Assembly: GCF_900119845.1 (NCBI RefSeq)
Contig: NZ_FPKU01000003.1
Location: forward strand, 675,990-739,989
DNA length: 64,000 bases
Reading direction: 5' to 3'
Origin: Devosia enhydra
Lineage (GTDB): Bacteria > Pseudomonadota > Alphaproteobacteria > Rhizobiales > Devosiaceae
This document shows positions 25,455 to 32,991 of the stretch, piece by piece; within the stretch, counting starts at the first letter, position 1; each line of letters opens with the position of its first letter. The notes under the pieces were generated by a model. That model had not been told where the DNA came from, made no database searches, and worked only from the letters and a program-made list of their open reading frames with translations. Made by a program: the position numbers and the translations under genes.

Positions 25455-26302
25455 CGCTGATCCTGCGCACCATTCCCCAGGTCCGCGCATGGCGGAAGGG
25501 CTTGCCGGCCGGCACGCGGCTGGGCTTCGTGCCCACCATGGGGGCGCTGCATGAGGGGCATATGAGCCTCGTGGCGCTCTCCAAAGCGCAGGCCGACCGG
25601 ACGATCGCCTCGATCTTCGTCAACCCGCTGCAATTCGGGCCCAATGAGGATCTGTCGCGCTATCCGCGCCCGCTGGAAAACGATCTCGCGCTGCTCGAGG
25701 CGGCGGGGGTGGATGCGCTGTTCCTGCCGGCGGTGGAGGATCTTTATCCCAAGGACGCCTCGACCTTCGTGGTCGAGGAGCAGGTGTCCCTGCCGCTCTG
25801 CGGCGCCTTCCGGCCCGGCCATTTCCGCGGCGTGGCGACGGTGGTGCTCAAGCTCTTCAACATCGTGGCACCCGATGTGGCGTTTTTCGGCCAGAAGGAC
25901 GCGCAGCAATGCGCCGTGATCGCGCGCATGGTGCGCGACCTCGACGTGCCGGTCGAAATCGTGCGCGGGCCGACGCTGCGCGAGGCGGACGGACTGGCGA
26001 TGAGCTCGCGCAACATCTACCTCTCGCCCGAGGACAGGGCGGCCGCCCCGGCGATCCATCGCAGCCTCGTTGCGGCAGAGGCGGCCTTCGCGGCCGGTGA
26101 ACGCGATGCGAAGAGGCTCGTGGCCGTCGGCCGGACGGTGCTGGCCGGAGAGCCCCGCCTCAAGGAGCAATATTGGGAAGCCCGGCATCCCGCCTCGCTC
26201 GCGCCCCTTGTAACGGTCGGGCCGGAGGGCGCGCTGCTGGCCGTGGCGGCCTATCTCGGGACGACGCGGCTGATCGATAATCTGGTGCTGGGTGCAGGCT
26301 GA
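25451..26302 (+). CDS. panC: Pantoate-beta-alanine ligase
   Basis: 283 residues. It joins pantoate to beta-alanine with ATP to give pantothenate. Nucleotidyltransferase motifs: VPTMGALHEGHMSLV (HxGH), SIFVNPLQFGPNEDLSRYPR, FFGQKDAQQ and MSSRNIYL (KMSKS equivalent). The ATG at 25451 overlaps the coaBC stop; a frame open from 25211 is a coaBC shadow. Last gene of the CoA operon. panE (ketopantoate reductase), panD and coaD/E are not in the window. Confidence 0.95.
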   Translation: MTLILRTIPQVRAWRKGLPAGTRLGFVPTMGALHEGHMSLVALSKAQADRTIASIFVNPLQFGPNEDLSRYPRPLENDLALLEAAGVDALFLPAVEDLYPKDASTFVVEEQVSLPLCGAFRPGHFRGVATVVLKLFNIVAPDVAFFGQKDAQQCAVIARMVRDLDVPVEIVRGPTLREADGLAMSSRNIYLSPEDRAAAPAIHRSLVAAEAAFAAGERDAKRLVAVGRTVLAGEPRLKEQYWEARHPASLAPLVTVGPEGALLAVAAYLGTTRLIDNLVLGAG

Positions 26303-26320
26303 AAAACGCACGCTTTCCTT

Positions 26321-26354
26321 CTCCCCTCGAGGGGAGGAGGTGGCCCGAAGGGCC
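26321..26354. repeat. Dispersed palindromic repeat, family B (possible terminator)
   Basis: CTCCCCTCGAGGGGAG at 26321-26336 is a perfect 16-bp palindrome, followed by a GGCCC-GAA-GGGCC hairpin at 26342-26354. It sits between the converging panC and nucleoside hydrolase genes and could end transcription from both sides, though no strong T-run is present. The CTCCCCT...AGGGGAG core recurs at 53919-53937. Confidence 0.65.
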
Positions 26355-26398
26355 GGATGAGGGGTTCAGCGCACGGGCGTTGCAAAGAGCCTGCCCCC

Positions 26399-27319
26399 TC
26401 AGGGACGCCCGGCAGCGCCTCCGAGCCCTGCCTTCAGCCGCGCCATGGCAGAGGGCGCGTCGATGCCCATGGCGACGAGCACGGGCTGGCCCTCGGGATC
26501 GCGGCTGAGCGCGCCGGCTTCGATGGGATCGTCGCGCTCGACCGTGAGCCACATGGGTTCGAGCGCAAAAAGCTCCGGGGCGACCGCCAGCAGCATGACC
26601 AGCGGATCGTGGAGCGGGCGGCTCTCCTTGAGGATGGCCGTCTGGAAATAGGCCGCGACGAACGCGCCGGACAGCTGCGCCGCCACGGTGGATCCTGCCA
26701 TGAGCTCGGCCACATCCTGCCGGTTGGCGCGCACCTTGCGCGTCACATCGAGGGGGACGAGGGTCAAATCGAGCCCGGCGGCCAGCACCTCGGCGACGGC
26801 ATGGGGATCGGCGGCGCAGTTGAATTCGGACCGCGTGCCAACATTGCCGGGCTCGTCGATGGCCCCACCCATGGCGATGACGCGCCCGAGCCGCCGCGCC
26901 GCATCGGGGTCCTGCCGCAACAGCAGCGCGAGATTTGTGAGCGGCCCGAGTGCCAGAAGGTCGATGCTGCCGGCGGGATGAGCGCGGAGCGTTTCAGCGA
27001 GCCAGAGCACAGCATCAGGTTTCGGCGGATGATCCGGCTCGGGCAGCTTGACCCCGCCCAAGCCGTCATCGCCATGAATGGCGGCTTCATCGATGGTGCG
27101 GCCCTGCAGCGGTCCGATGGCGCCGATCGCCACCGGCACATCACCGCACCCCATAGCGGCCAGCAACCGGCCGGCATTGCGCGTTGTGAGCGCGATGCCG
27201 ATATTGCCGGCAACACTGGTGATGCCGATGACATCAAGCGCCGGATCGGCCAGCGCCAGAAGGATGGCGACGGCATCGTCGAGCCCCGGATCGGTATCGA
27301 TGATGACGCGGCGGCTCAT
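26399..27319 (-). CDS. Nucleoside hydrolase (second copy)
   Basis: 306 residues. N-terminal Asp cluster VIIDTDPGLDDAVAILLAL (the standard DTDPGxDDA form, unlike DTDGGVDDA in the 3145 copy), IHGDDGLGG, LLALGPLTNLALLL, VIAMGGA and SEFNCAADPHA, ending with the LHDPLV ligand segment. It would release bases from imported nucleosides. ATG 27319 overlaps the upstream amidohydrolase stop (ATGA). Lying after an ABC importer and a deaminase, it suggests the operon handles purine or pyrimidine nucleosides. Confidence 0.93.
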   Translation of the reverse strand: MSRRVIIDTDPGLDDAVAILLALADPALDVIGITSVAGNIGIALTTRNAGRLLAAMGCGDVPVAIGAIGPLQGRTIDEAAIHGDDGLGGVKLPEPDHPPKPDAVLWLAETLRAHPAGSIDLLALGPLTNLALLLRQDPDAARRLGRVIAMGGAIDEPGNVGTRSEFNCAADPHAVAEVLAAGLDLTLVPLDVTRKVRANRQDVAELMAGSTVAAQLSGAFVAAYFQTAILKESRPLHDPLVMLLAVAPELFALEPMWLTVERDDPIEAGALSRDPEGQPVLVAMGIDAPSAMARLKAGLGGAAGRP

Positions 27320-28644
27320 TGCCTCAGCCTTTCGTCGATGCGGGCCATTTCGGCGCGGAACTGCCCGGCGAGCTGCGTTGCGTCGGCCAGCACCTTGTCG
27401 CGCTCCAGCGTCTGGACCTGCCGGTCGACCATCAGCCAGCGTCCGGCAACCATTGTGGCACGGATATCGGTGGGCAGGGTGGCAAAGACCAGCATCGCAT
27501 AGATGTCGTAGATCGGGTGGAGGCGCGGCGCCGAGAGATCGATGCGGATGAGATCGGCCTGCTTGCCCACCGCCAGCGATCCCACCTTGTCCGCAAGGCC
27601 CAGCACGCGGGCACCCTCGATGGTCGCCATGGTGATGACATCGACGGCGGGTAGCGGACGGCGCGAGCCGGCGCGCAATTTGGCGAACATCGAGACGGGC
27701 GCGAACTGGGCGAAAAGATCGAGCGTGTTGCCGCTCATCGCCCCATCCGAGCCGATGCCGGCGGGCAGCCCCGCCTTGCGCAGCGCCTCGATGGGGGCGA
27801 TGCCACGCCCGGCCTTGCCGTTGGAGCGCGGATTGGTCGCGACCCCGACGCCCGCCTCTGCCATCATGGCGATATCGGCATCGTCGAGCTGGAGGCAATG
27901 GGCGGCGATGAGGCCGGGCTTCAAAAGCCCTGCATCACGGGTGACGGCGACGGTCGAGGCGGCGTGGGTGTTTTTCGCCCACTCGACCTCAAGGGTGGAT
28001 TCGGCCAGATGCATCTGCACCGGCACATGCGGGTGATCGGCCGACCAGTCCGCGATACGTGCCATCACCGCCCTGCCGGTGGAATAGGGCGCGTGCGGGG
28101 CGATGGAGGGGATAACGAGCGGGTGCCCGGCGAAACGGTCGACCAGTTCCTCGACGCGCGCGAAGCCTTCGTCGAAATCGGCATGGTCAGGGGGCGAGAA
28201 ATCGGCCAGCGTCTGCCCTACGATGGCGCGCAGGCCCGAGGCGGCCATGACCTCGCCGACCATGGTCTCGAAATAATACATGTCGGCGACACTCGTGGTG
28301 CCGCCCATGATCGATTCCAAAGCCGCGAGCGCCGTGCCGATACGCACCATTTCGGGGCCGACGAAATGCCGCTCCAGCGGCAGGATATAGCGATAGAGCC
28401 GGTCATCGACATCTTCGCCCAGCCCCCGAAACAGCGTCATTGCGAGGTGGCAATGGGTGTTGACCAGCCCGGGCATGACGAGATCGCCGCCGCAATCGAT
28501 GATCTCGGCGCCCGCGACCTGCGGTGCATCGCCGGGTGCTAGGGCCGCGATGGTGGTGCCCTCGATGCGCAGCCAGCCGCGCTCATGCTCGGTCCGCGCG
28601 CCATCCATGGTGAGGATGCGGGCATTGGTGAGGAGGAGGGTCAT
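27316..28644 (-). CDS. Amidohydrolase, MtaD/SAH-deaminase/8-oxoguanine deaminase-like
   Basis: 442 residues of the metal-dependent amidohydrolase superfamily. Ligands visible: NTHCHLAMTLFRG (HxH), MHLAEST (His), AAHCLQLDD (His) and IGSDGAMSGN (Asp). The GLGEDVDDRLYRYILPLE segment is typical of deaminases acting on aminated purine rings (methylthioadenosine, S-adenosylhomocysteine, guanine analogues). ATG 28644 begins at MTLLLTNARILTMDG; an upstream extension is only repeat DNA. Paired by a 4-nt overlap with a nucleoside hydrolase, so deamination followed by base release is a plausible sequence. Exact substrate not determinable. Confidence 0.85.
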   Translation of the reverse strand: MTLLLTNARILTMDGARTEHERGWLRIEGTTIAALAPGDAPQVAGAEIIDCGGDLVMPGLVNTHCHLAMTLFRGLGEDVDDRLYRYILPLERHFVGPEMVRIGTALAALESIMGGTTSVADMYYFETMVGEVMAASGLRAIVGQTLADFSPPDHADFDEGFARVEELVDRFAGHPLVIPSIAPHAPYSTGRAVMARIADWSADHPHVPVQMHLAESTLEVEWAKNTHAASTVAVTRDAGLLKPGLIAAHCLQLDDADIAMMAEAGVGVATNPRSNGKAGRGIAPIEALRKAGLPAGIGSDGAMSGNTLDLFAQFAPVSMFAKLRAGSRRPLPAVDVITMATIEGARVLGLADKVGSLAVGKQADLIRIDLSAPRLHPIYDIYAMLVFATLPTDIRATMVAGRWLMVDRQVQTLERDKVLADATQLAGQFRAEMARIDERLRQ

Positions 28645-28666
28645 GGCCGGCCCGGGGCCGTGCCGG

Positions 28667-28734
28667 CCGCCCTCCTCGTCCTTCGAGGCTTGCCCTGCCA
28701 AGGCAGGGCGCGCACCTCAGGATGAGGAGGGCGG
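28667..28734. repeat. Dispersed inverted repeat, family A
   Basis: 28667-28682 (CCGCCCTCCTCGTCCT) pairs with 28719-28734 (AGGATGAGGAGGGCGG) over 16 positions with one wobble; an inner perfect stem GCCCTGCC-AA-GGCAGGGC lies between. A partial second unit (CCTCATCCTGAGG near 28752) follows. It occupies the gap between the ABC ATPase stop and the amidohydrolase start. Confidence 0.78.
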
Positions 28735-28819
28735 AACGCACCGGACCTGCCCCTCATCCTGAGGCGCATTGCGCAGCGATGCCTTAAAGGAGATGGCTTT
28801 CGCACCACCGTGACCCCGA

Positions 28820-29884
28820 TCATTCGGGCGCGAGAATGGTGCATTGCTCGGGCACGGGGACGAGCTTTACGGCCATGCCCGGCTCGAGCGGCTGGGTCAG
28901 CGGACCGTTGGCGACAAGATGGCCGGCCGGAGTCTCCGCCTGGTACTGGTAGGCGCGCCCCAGATAGGTGCGCAGGCCAAGGGTGGCCGGAATGCCTTCC
29001 ATGGCGAGATCGGGGGTGACCGAAAGGCCCTCGTCGCGGCAGGCGAGCACGAAGGCATCGGGGATGTGGCCGCCATAGTTTTCGAGCGGCAGGGTGAGGC
29101 GCACGCCCCCCTCGGCCTCGGCAGTGACCTTGGCGCCATCGCGCTCGACGACGCGCATCGGCACGAGGTTCTCGAAACCCACGAACCGGGCGACAAAGGC
29201 GTTCGCCGGGCGCTGGTAGAGGGTCTCGGGGGTATCGAGCTGCATGATGCGGCCCTGATGCATGATGGCGACGCGATCGGAGATCGAGAACGCCTCCTCC
29301 TGATCATGGGTGACATAAACCGAGGTGGTGCCATTGGCCCGCTGGAGCTGACGGATTTCCACCCGCATGTCGATGCGCAGCTTGGCATCGAGATTGGAGA
29401 GCGGCTCATCGAACATCAGGAGCGGCGGCTCGATGACCAGCGCCCGGGCCAGCGCGACGCGCTGCTTCTGGCCGCCCGAGAGCGCCCCCGGCAGCCGGTC
29501 GGCCAGCGCCGAAAGGCCGACGCGCTCGAGCATGGCATCGACCCGCGTTTTGCGCTCGGGCCCGTTGATGCCGCGCTGCTTTAGGCCAAAGCCCACATTG
29601 TCGGCCACGCTCATATGGGGAAAGAGCGCGTAGTTCTGGAAGACGAGCCCGATATCGCGCTTGTGGGCGGGCAGCCGGGTCAGATCCTTGCCGCCCAGGG
29701 TGATGGTGCCGGAGGTGGGGGTGAGGAAACCCGCCACAAGCCGCAGCGTCGTGGTCTTGCCGCAGCCCGAGGCGCCGAGCAGCGACACGAGTTCGCCTTC
29801 CCCGACCTCTAGGGAGAGATCTTCCAGCACCTTCGTTTGCCCGTAATGGGCCGAAATGTTGCTAATGGAGAGCTTCTGGGTCAC
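28820..29884 (-). CDS. ABC transporter ATP-binding protein, PotA/FbpC type
   Basis: 354 residues. Walker A LLGASGCGKTTTLR, Q-loop FQNYALFPHM, signature LSGGQKQRVALARAL, Walker B LLMFDEPLSNLDAKLR, H-loop YVTHDQEE, then a C-terminal TOBE-type domain from about residue 240. This plan is shared by polyamine, iron and sugar importers. It follows two permease genes and a PotD-like binding protein, and precedes nucleoside-processing genes, so the cargo may be a nucleoside or base rather than a polyamine. A dispersed repeat separates it from the downstream amidohydrolase gene. Confidence 0.92.
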   Translation of the reverse strand: MTQKLSISNISAHYGQTKVLEDLSLEVGEGELVSLLGASGCGKTTTLRLVAGFLTPTSGTITLGGKDLTRLPAHKRDIGLVFQNYALFPHMSVADNVGFGLKQRGINGPERKTRVDAMLERVGLSALADRLPGALSGGQKQRVALARALVIEPPLLMFDEPLSNLDAKLRIDMRVEIRQLQRANGTTSVYVTHDQEEAFSISDRVAIMHQGRIMQLDTPETLYQRPANAFVARFVGFENLVPMRVVERDGAKVTAEAEGGVRLTLPLENYGGHIPDAFVLACRDEGLSVTPDLAMEGIPATLGLRTYLGRAYQYQAETPAGHLVANGPLTQPLEPGMAVKLVPVPEQCTILAPE

Positions 29885-29939
29885 TTGCGGCTACTCTGGC
29901 GGGCGATGCGGGCTGGGCACGACATGCAGGGAAAGGCTT

Positions 29940-30728
29940 CTATTTGGCAAGGAAGGTGAGGCCGAGCGTGCGCTCGACCACCGCCATCACGGCCACGGTC
30001 AACGCCATCAGCAGCACCGACACCGACGCGATGGTGGGATCAAAGAATTGCTCGACATGCGCGAGGATCTGGATCGGCAGGGTCGAAATGCCCGGCCCGG
30101 TGAGAAAGATCGAGATCGACACGTCGTTGATCGAGGTGATGAAGCACAGGATGAAGGCTGCGATCACGCCCGAGCGCACATTGGGCAGGACGATGGTGAA
30201 GAAGGTCTTGAGCGGCGGGCTGCCAAGGCTCACCGCCGCTTCCTCGGCGGCGAAATCGAAATTGGCGAGGCTGGCGCTGATCACCCGCACCACATAGGGC
30301 AGCACCAAAAGGGTGTGCCCGATGATCAGCGCCGGAAAGATCGGCACCTGGAAGCCGGTGGCGACCGATTTCAGCAGAGAAAAGCCCAGCACCAGCTCTG
30401 GCACCAGCACCGGCAGCACGAACAGCGTCGAGAGCCAGGCGGGCAGCTGGATGCGGTGCCGGTTGAGCGCATAGGCGGCCGGAATGCCGATCACCAGCGC
30501 GATGGCCGTCGAGATGAAGGCGATCTGGAGGCTGGTGATGATGGTGCGGCGGAAGGCGGCGATGGCAAAGATGTTCTCGAACCAGCGCAGCGACAGGCCC
30601 TGCGGCGGGAAGGTGAGATAGGTCGTATCCGACAGCGCCGAACCGACCACGATGACCAGCGGGCCGACAAGGAAGATGAAGACCAGAACGGTCAGCGCAA
30701 TCAGCAGCGGATGAACGGGACGGGTCAT
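29940..30728 (-). CDS. ABC transporter permease, PotC type
   Basis: 262 residues with about six membrane helices, beginning HPLLIALTVLVFIFLVGPLV. The EAA coupling motif appears as EEAAVSLGSPPLKTFFTIVL, the cytoplasmic loop that contacts the ATPase. It ends 55 bp before the ATPase start and its start is 2 bp from the other permease stop, so all four transporter genes are one operon. Confidence 0.92.
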   Translation of the reverse strand: MTRPVHPLLIALTVLVFIFLVGPLVIVVGSALSDTTYLTFPPQGLSLRWFENIFAIAAFRRTIITSLQIAFISTAIALVIGIPAAYALNRHRIQLPAWLSTLFVLPVLVPELVLGFSLLKSVATGFQVPIFPALIIGHTLLVLPYVVRVISASLANFDFAAEEAAVSLGSPPLKTFFTIVLPNVRSGVIAAFILCFITSINDVSISIFLTGPGISTLPIQILAHVEQFFDPTIASVSVLLMALTVAVMAVVERTLGLTFLAK

Positions 30729-30729
30729 C

Positions 30730-31566
30730 TTAAACCGCCATCGGGTTGAGACGGCGCGCCACGCGGGTCATCACCAGCACGATGGCAATGGTGAAGACCA
30801 CCATGATCGCGGCGATGGTCGAGGCCGAGACCCAGTCGAACACCACCATGGCCTGCTGGTACATGAGCGTGCCCATCATCATCACCTGCTCTCCGCCCAG
30901 AAGCTGGGGCGTCGCATAGGCGGTGAAGCTGCCGGTGAACACAAGCACCGCGCCCACGATGAGGCCGGGGGTGGCGAGCGGCAGGATGACCTGGAGGAAG
31001 GTGGCGGTGGGCGAGGCCCCGAGCGATGAGGAGGCCTGGATCAGGTCGTCGGGAATGGATTCGAGCACCCCGACGCAGGTCAGGATCATCAGCGGCACGA
31101 AGAGATAGACCATCGCCACGATCACCGAGCCCTGCGTGTAGAGCATCTGGAAGGGCGTGTCGGTGATGCCCAGCGAGATCAGCGAGGTGTTGAGAATGCC
31201 GTTGCGCCCCAGGATGATGAGCCAGGCGAACGAGCGCACCACGACCCCGGTCAGGAGCGGAAAGACCGCCGCGATGATAAGGATCGATTTCAGCCAGCCC
31301 GGCGTGCGCGAGATGACATAGGCGGTCAGGAAACCGATGACGAGCGATATGGCGGTGGTGGCCAGCGACACGTTGATGGTGCGCAAAAGCACCGTGCGCC
31401 GGAGATTGCTGTTGAAGAAGGCGAAATAGGGCGCGAGCGGACCGTTGGGCGTCGAGAACGTCGTCCAGAACGTCGCGGCGACGGGCAGGATGAGGAACGC
31501 CACCACCACCAGCGTGGCGGGGGTCGACAGCGTCCATCCGGCGAATTTTTTCATGATCGTCGTCAT
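30730..31566 (-). CDS. ABC transporter permease, PotB type
   Basis: 278 residues with about six membrane helices and the coupling loop DDLIQASSSLGASPTATFLQ. ATG 31566 is chosen (AGGA immediately upstream is too close; a second ATG at 31554 has AGGA 12 nt away). Reading further upstream would translate repeat DNA. Forms a heterodimeric channel with the neighbouring permease. A pair of family A repeats separates it from the binding-protein gene. Confidence 0.91.
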   Translation of the reverse strand: MTTIMKKFAGWTLSTPATLVVVAFLILPVAATFWTTFSTPNGPLAPYFAFFNSNLRRTVLLRTINVSLATTAISLVIGFLTAYVISRTPGWLKSILIIAAVFPLLTGVVVRSFAWLIILGRNGILNTSLISLGITDTPFQMLYTQGSVIVAMVYLFVPLMILTCVGVLESIPDDLIQASSSLGASPTATFLQVILPLATPGLIVGAVLVFTGSFTAYATPQLLGGEQVMMMGTLMYQQAMVVFDWVSASTIAAIMVVFTIAIVLVMTRVARRLNPMAV

Positions 31567-31584
31567 TCCTGGGACAGTGGCCGC

Positions 31585-31637
31585 CGCCTCGTCCTTCGAG
31601 GCTCGGGGCGTTGCCCCGAGCACCTCAGGATGAGGCG
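31585..31637. repeat. Dispersed inverted repeat, family A
   Basis: CGCCTCGTCCT at 31585-31595 pairs with AGGATGAGGCG at 31627-31637; an inner perfect stem GCTCGGGGC-GTT-GCCCCGAGC lies between. It sits between the binding protein and permease genes, where such hairpins often protect the upstream message and raise binding-protein output. Confidence 0.78.
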
Positions 31638-31708
31638 ACCTTGTGGGCGTGTGTCCCCTCAAGCCGCAGGATAAAGGTCTTCCAAAAGCGTCATAGGTGC
31701 TCTCGGAA

Positions 31709-31757
31709 GGACCTCATCCTGAGGCGGGAGCGCAGCGACCCTCGAAGGACGAGGTCC
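31709..31757. repeat. Dispersed inverted repeat, family A, second copy in the same gap
   Basis: GGACCTCATCCT at 31709-31720 pairs with AGGACGAGGTCC at 31746-31757 with one wobble; TCCTGAGG and CCTCGAAGGA modules match the other copies. It starts 19 bp past the binding-protein stop on the minus strand. Confidence 0.78.
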
Positions 31758-31775
31758 GCTGCGCGCTTGCCAGGA

Positions 31776-32816
31776 TCAGCTGCCGAACAGCTCGTTCCAG
31801 CGGTCGATCCAGCCGGTCTTGGCGGCGTTCATCTTCTGGTAGTCGATGCGCTGCAGGCCTTCGATGACATCGGCGCCATAGGTCCAGAGAGCGGCCTGCT
31901 CGGGCGTCAGGGTCACGGACTTGACCACCGGGGCGTCGACGCCCTCTTCGGCCAGCTTCTGCTGGATTTCGGGCGAGAGCACGAAGTTGATGTACTCATA
32001 AGCCAGATCCGGCTCGGCGGCGCCCACCGGGATATTGATGGTGTTGAGGGTCGCGATGGCGCCTTCCTCGAGCTCGGCCCAGGTCGCGGTTGGCATGGCG
32101 GCGCGGATCTGTGCGAGGGTGAAGTCCTGCGCGATGGCCGCCTTGATCTCACCGGTCGAGAACAGGTTGATCATCTCGGAGCCGGTATTGTAGTTCTTGA
32201 CCACATTGGGCTTGAGCTCTTCGAGCGCGGCGAAGGCAGCGTCCGAATCGGCGAACGCATCGACGCCGGCATGGTCGCCGGCCTTCATCACGACCATCGG
32301 GCCGGCCGTGGTGGTGATGCCGGGCAGAGAGAGCGAAGAGGCCATGTCCTCGCGCCACAGATCGTTCCACGAGGTGATCGGGGGATCGACCTTGGCGCTG
32401 TCATAGGTGATGCCGACGCGGCCGATGGTGTAGGCCGGGCCGTGGCCACCCTGCGGATCCTTGGCGATGTCGTAGATGCCCTCGAGATTGGGCAGGCGCG
32501 AGCGATCGAGCTTCTGGAAGAGCCCGGCCTCGACACCGATCTGCGAGAAGCTGTCCGAGAAATAGGCGACGTCGACGCCGCCGCCATTGCGGATCTGGAT
32601 CTTGTTGAGACGGTCGGCATTGTTGCCGGTCTCGAAGACGATTTCGCACTGGCACTGCTCGCGGAACGGCTTGAGGATGATTTCCTCGAGCTTCTCGCCA
32701 TTGAAGCCCCACCAGGAGATGGTGAGCGTCTTGCCCTGCGCGAGGGCCGGCGCGGCCGAGGCCATCGAGAGCGCAGAAAGCGCCGTGGCCAGAGTGATAC
32801 GCAGTGTGGTGTTCAT
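31776..32816 (-). CDS. ABC transporter substrate-binding protein, PotD/F-like
   Basis: 346 residues with a Sec signal peptide (cleavage near APALAQG). The mature protein begins TLTISWWGFNGEKLEEIIL and shows family segments ETGNNADRLNKIQIRNGGG, SDSFSQIGVEAG and NIPVGAAEPDLAYEYINFVL. PotD-like proteins bind polyamines, but the group also holds binders of other cationic or aromatic solutes. First gene of the four-gene importer and divergent from the adenine deaminase-like gene, with a 175-bp intergenic region. Given the purine enzymes on both sides I suspect a nucleoside or purine-derivative ligand. Confidence 0.9.
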   Translation of the reverse strand: MNTTLRITLATALSALSMASAAPALAQGKTLTISWWGFNGEKLEEIILKPFREQCQCEIVFETGNNADRLNKIQIRNGGGVDVAYFSDSFSQIGVEAGLFQKLDRSRLPNLEGIYDIAKDPQGGHGPAYTIGRVGITYDSAKVDPPITSWNDLWREDMASSLSLPGITTTAGPMVVMKAGDHAGVDAFADSDAAFAALEELKPNVVKNYNTGSEMINLFSTGEIKAAIAQDFTLAQIRAAMPTATWAELEEGAIATLNTINIPVGAAEPDLAYEYINFVLSPEIQQKLAEEGVDAPVVKSVTLTPEQAALWTYGADVIEGLQRIDYQKMNAAKTGWIDRWNELFGS

Positions 32817-32991
32817 CTTGCGGTGTTCCCTTGCATCGCGGACCCGGGGGGAGCGCCGGCGATGCGGCTCGTGGCAGTCTCCCTGAGAGGCTTAGCCTAT
32901 TTTTTCGCCCCTTCTCCCGCAAGCCAAAAGAATGTGCGGCACCCCCGCGCACCCCGTTTATCCCCGGCTGCCCAATCGCTAGGGTGCGCCC

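Noticed and set aside
28820-32816. Calling the importer a spermidine/putrescine system (potABCD)
   Set aside because: Family similarity is only general, and the surrounding genes are purine enzymes, so a specific gene symbol is not justified.
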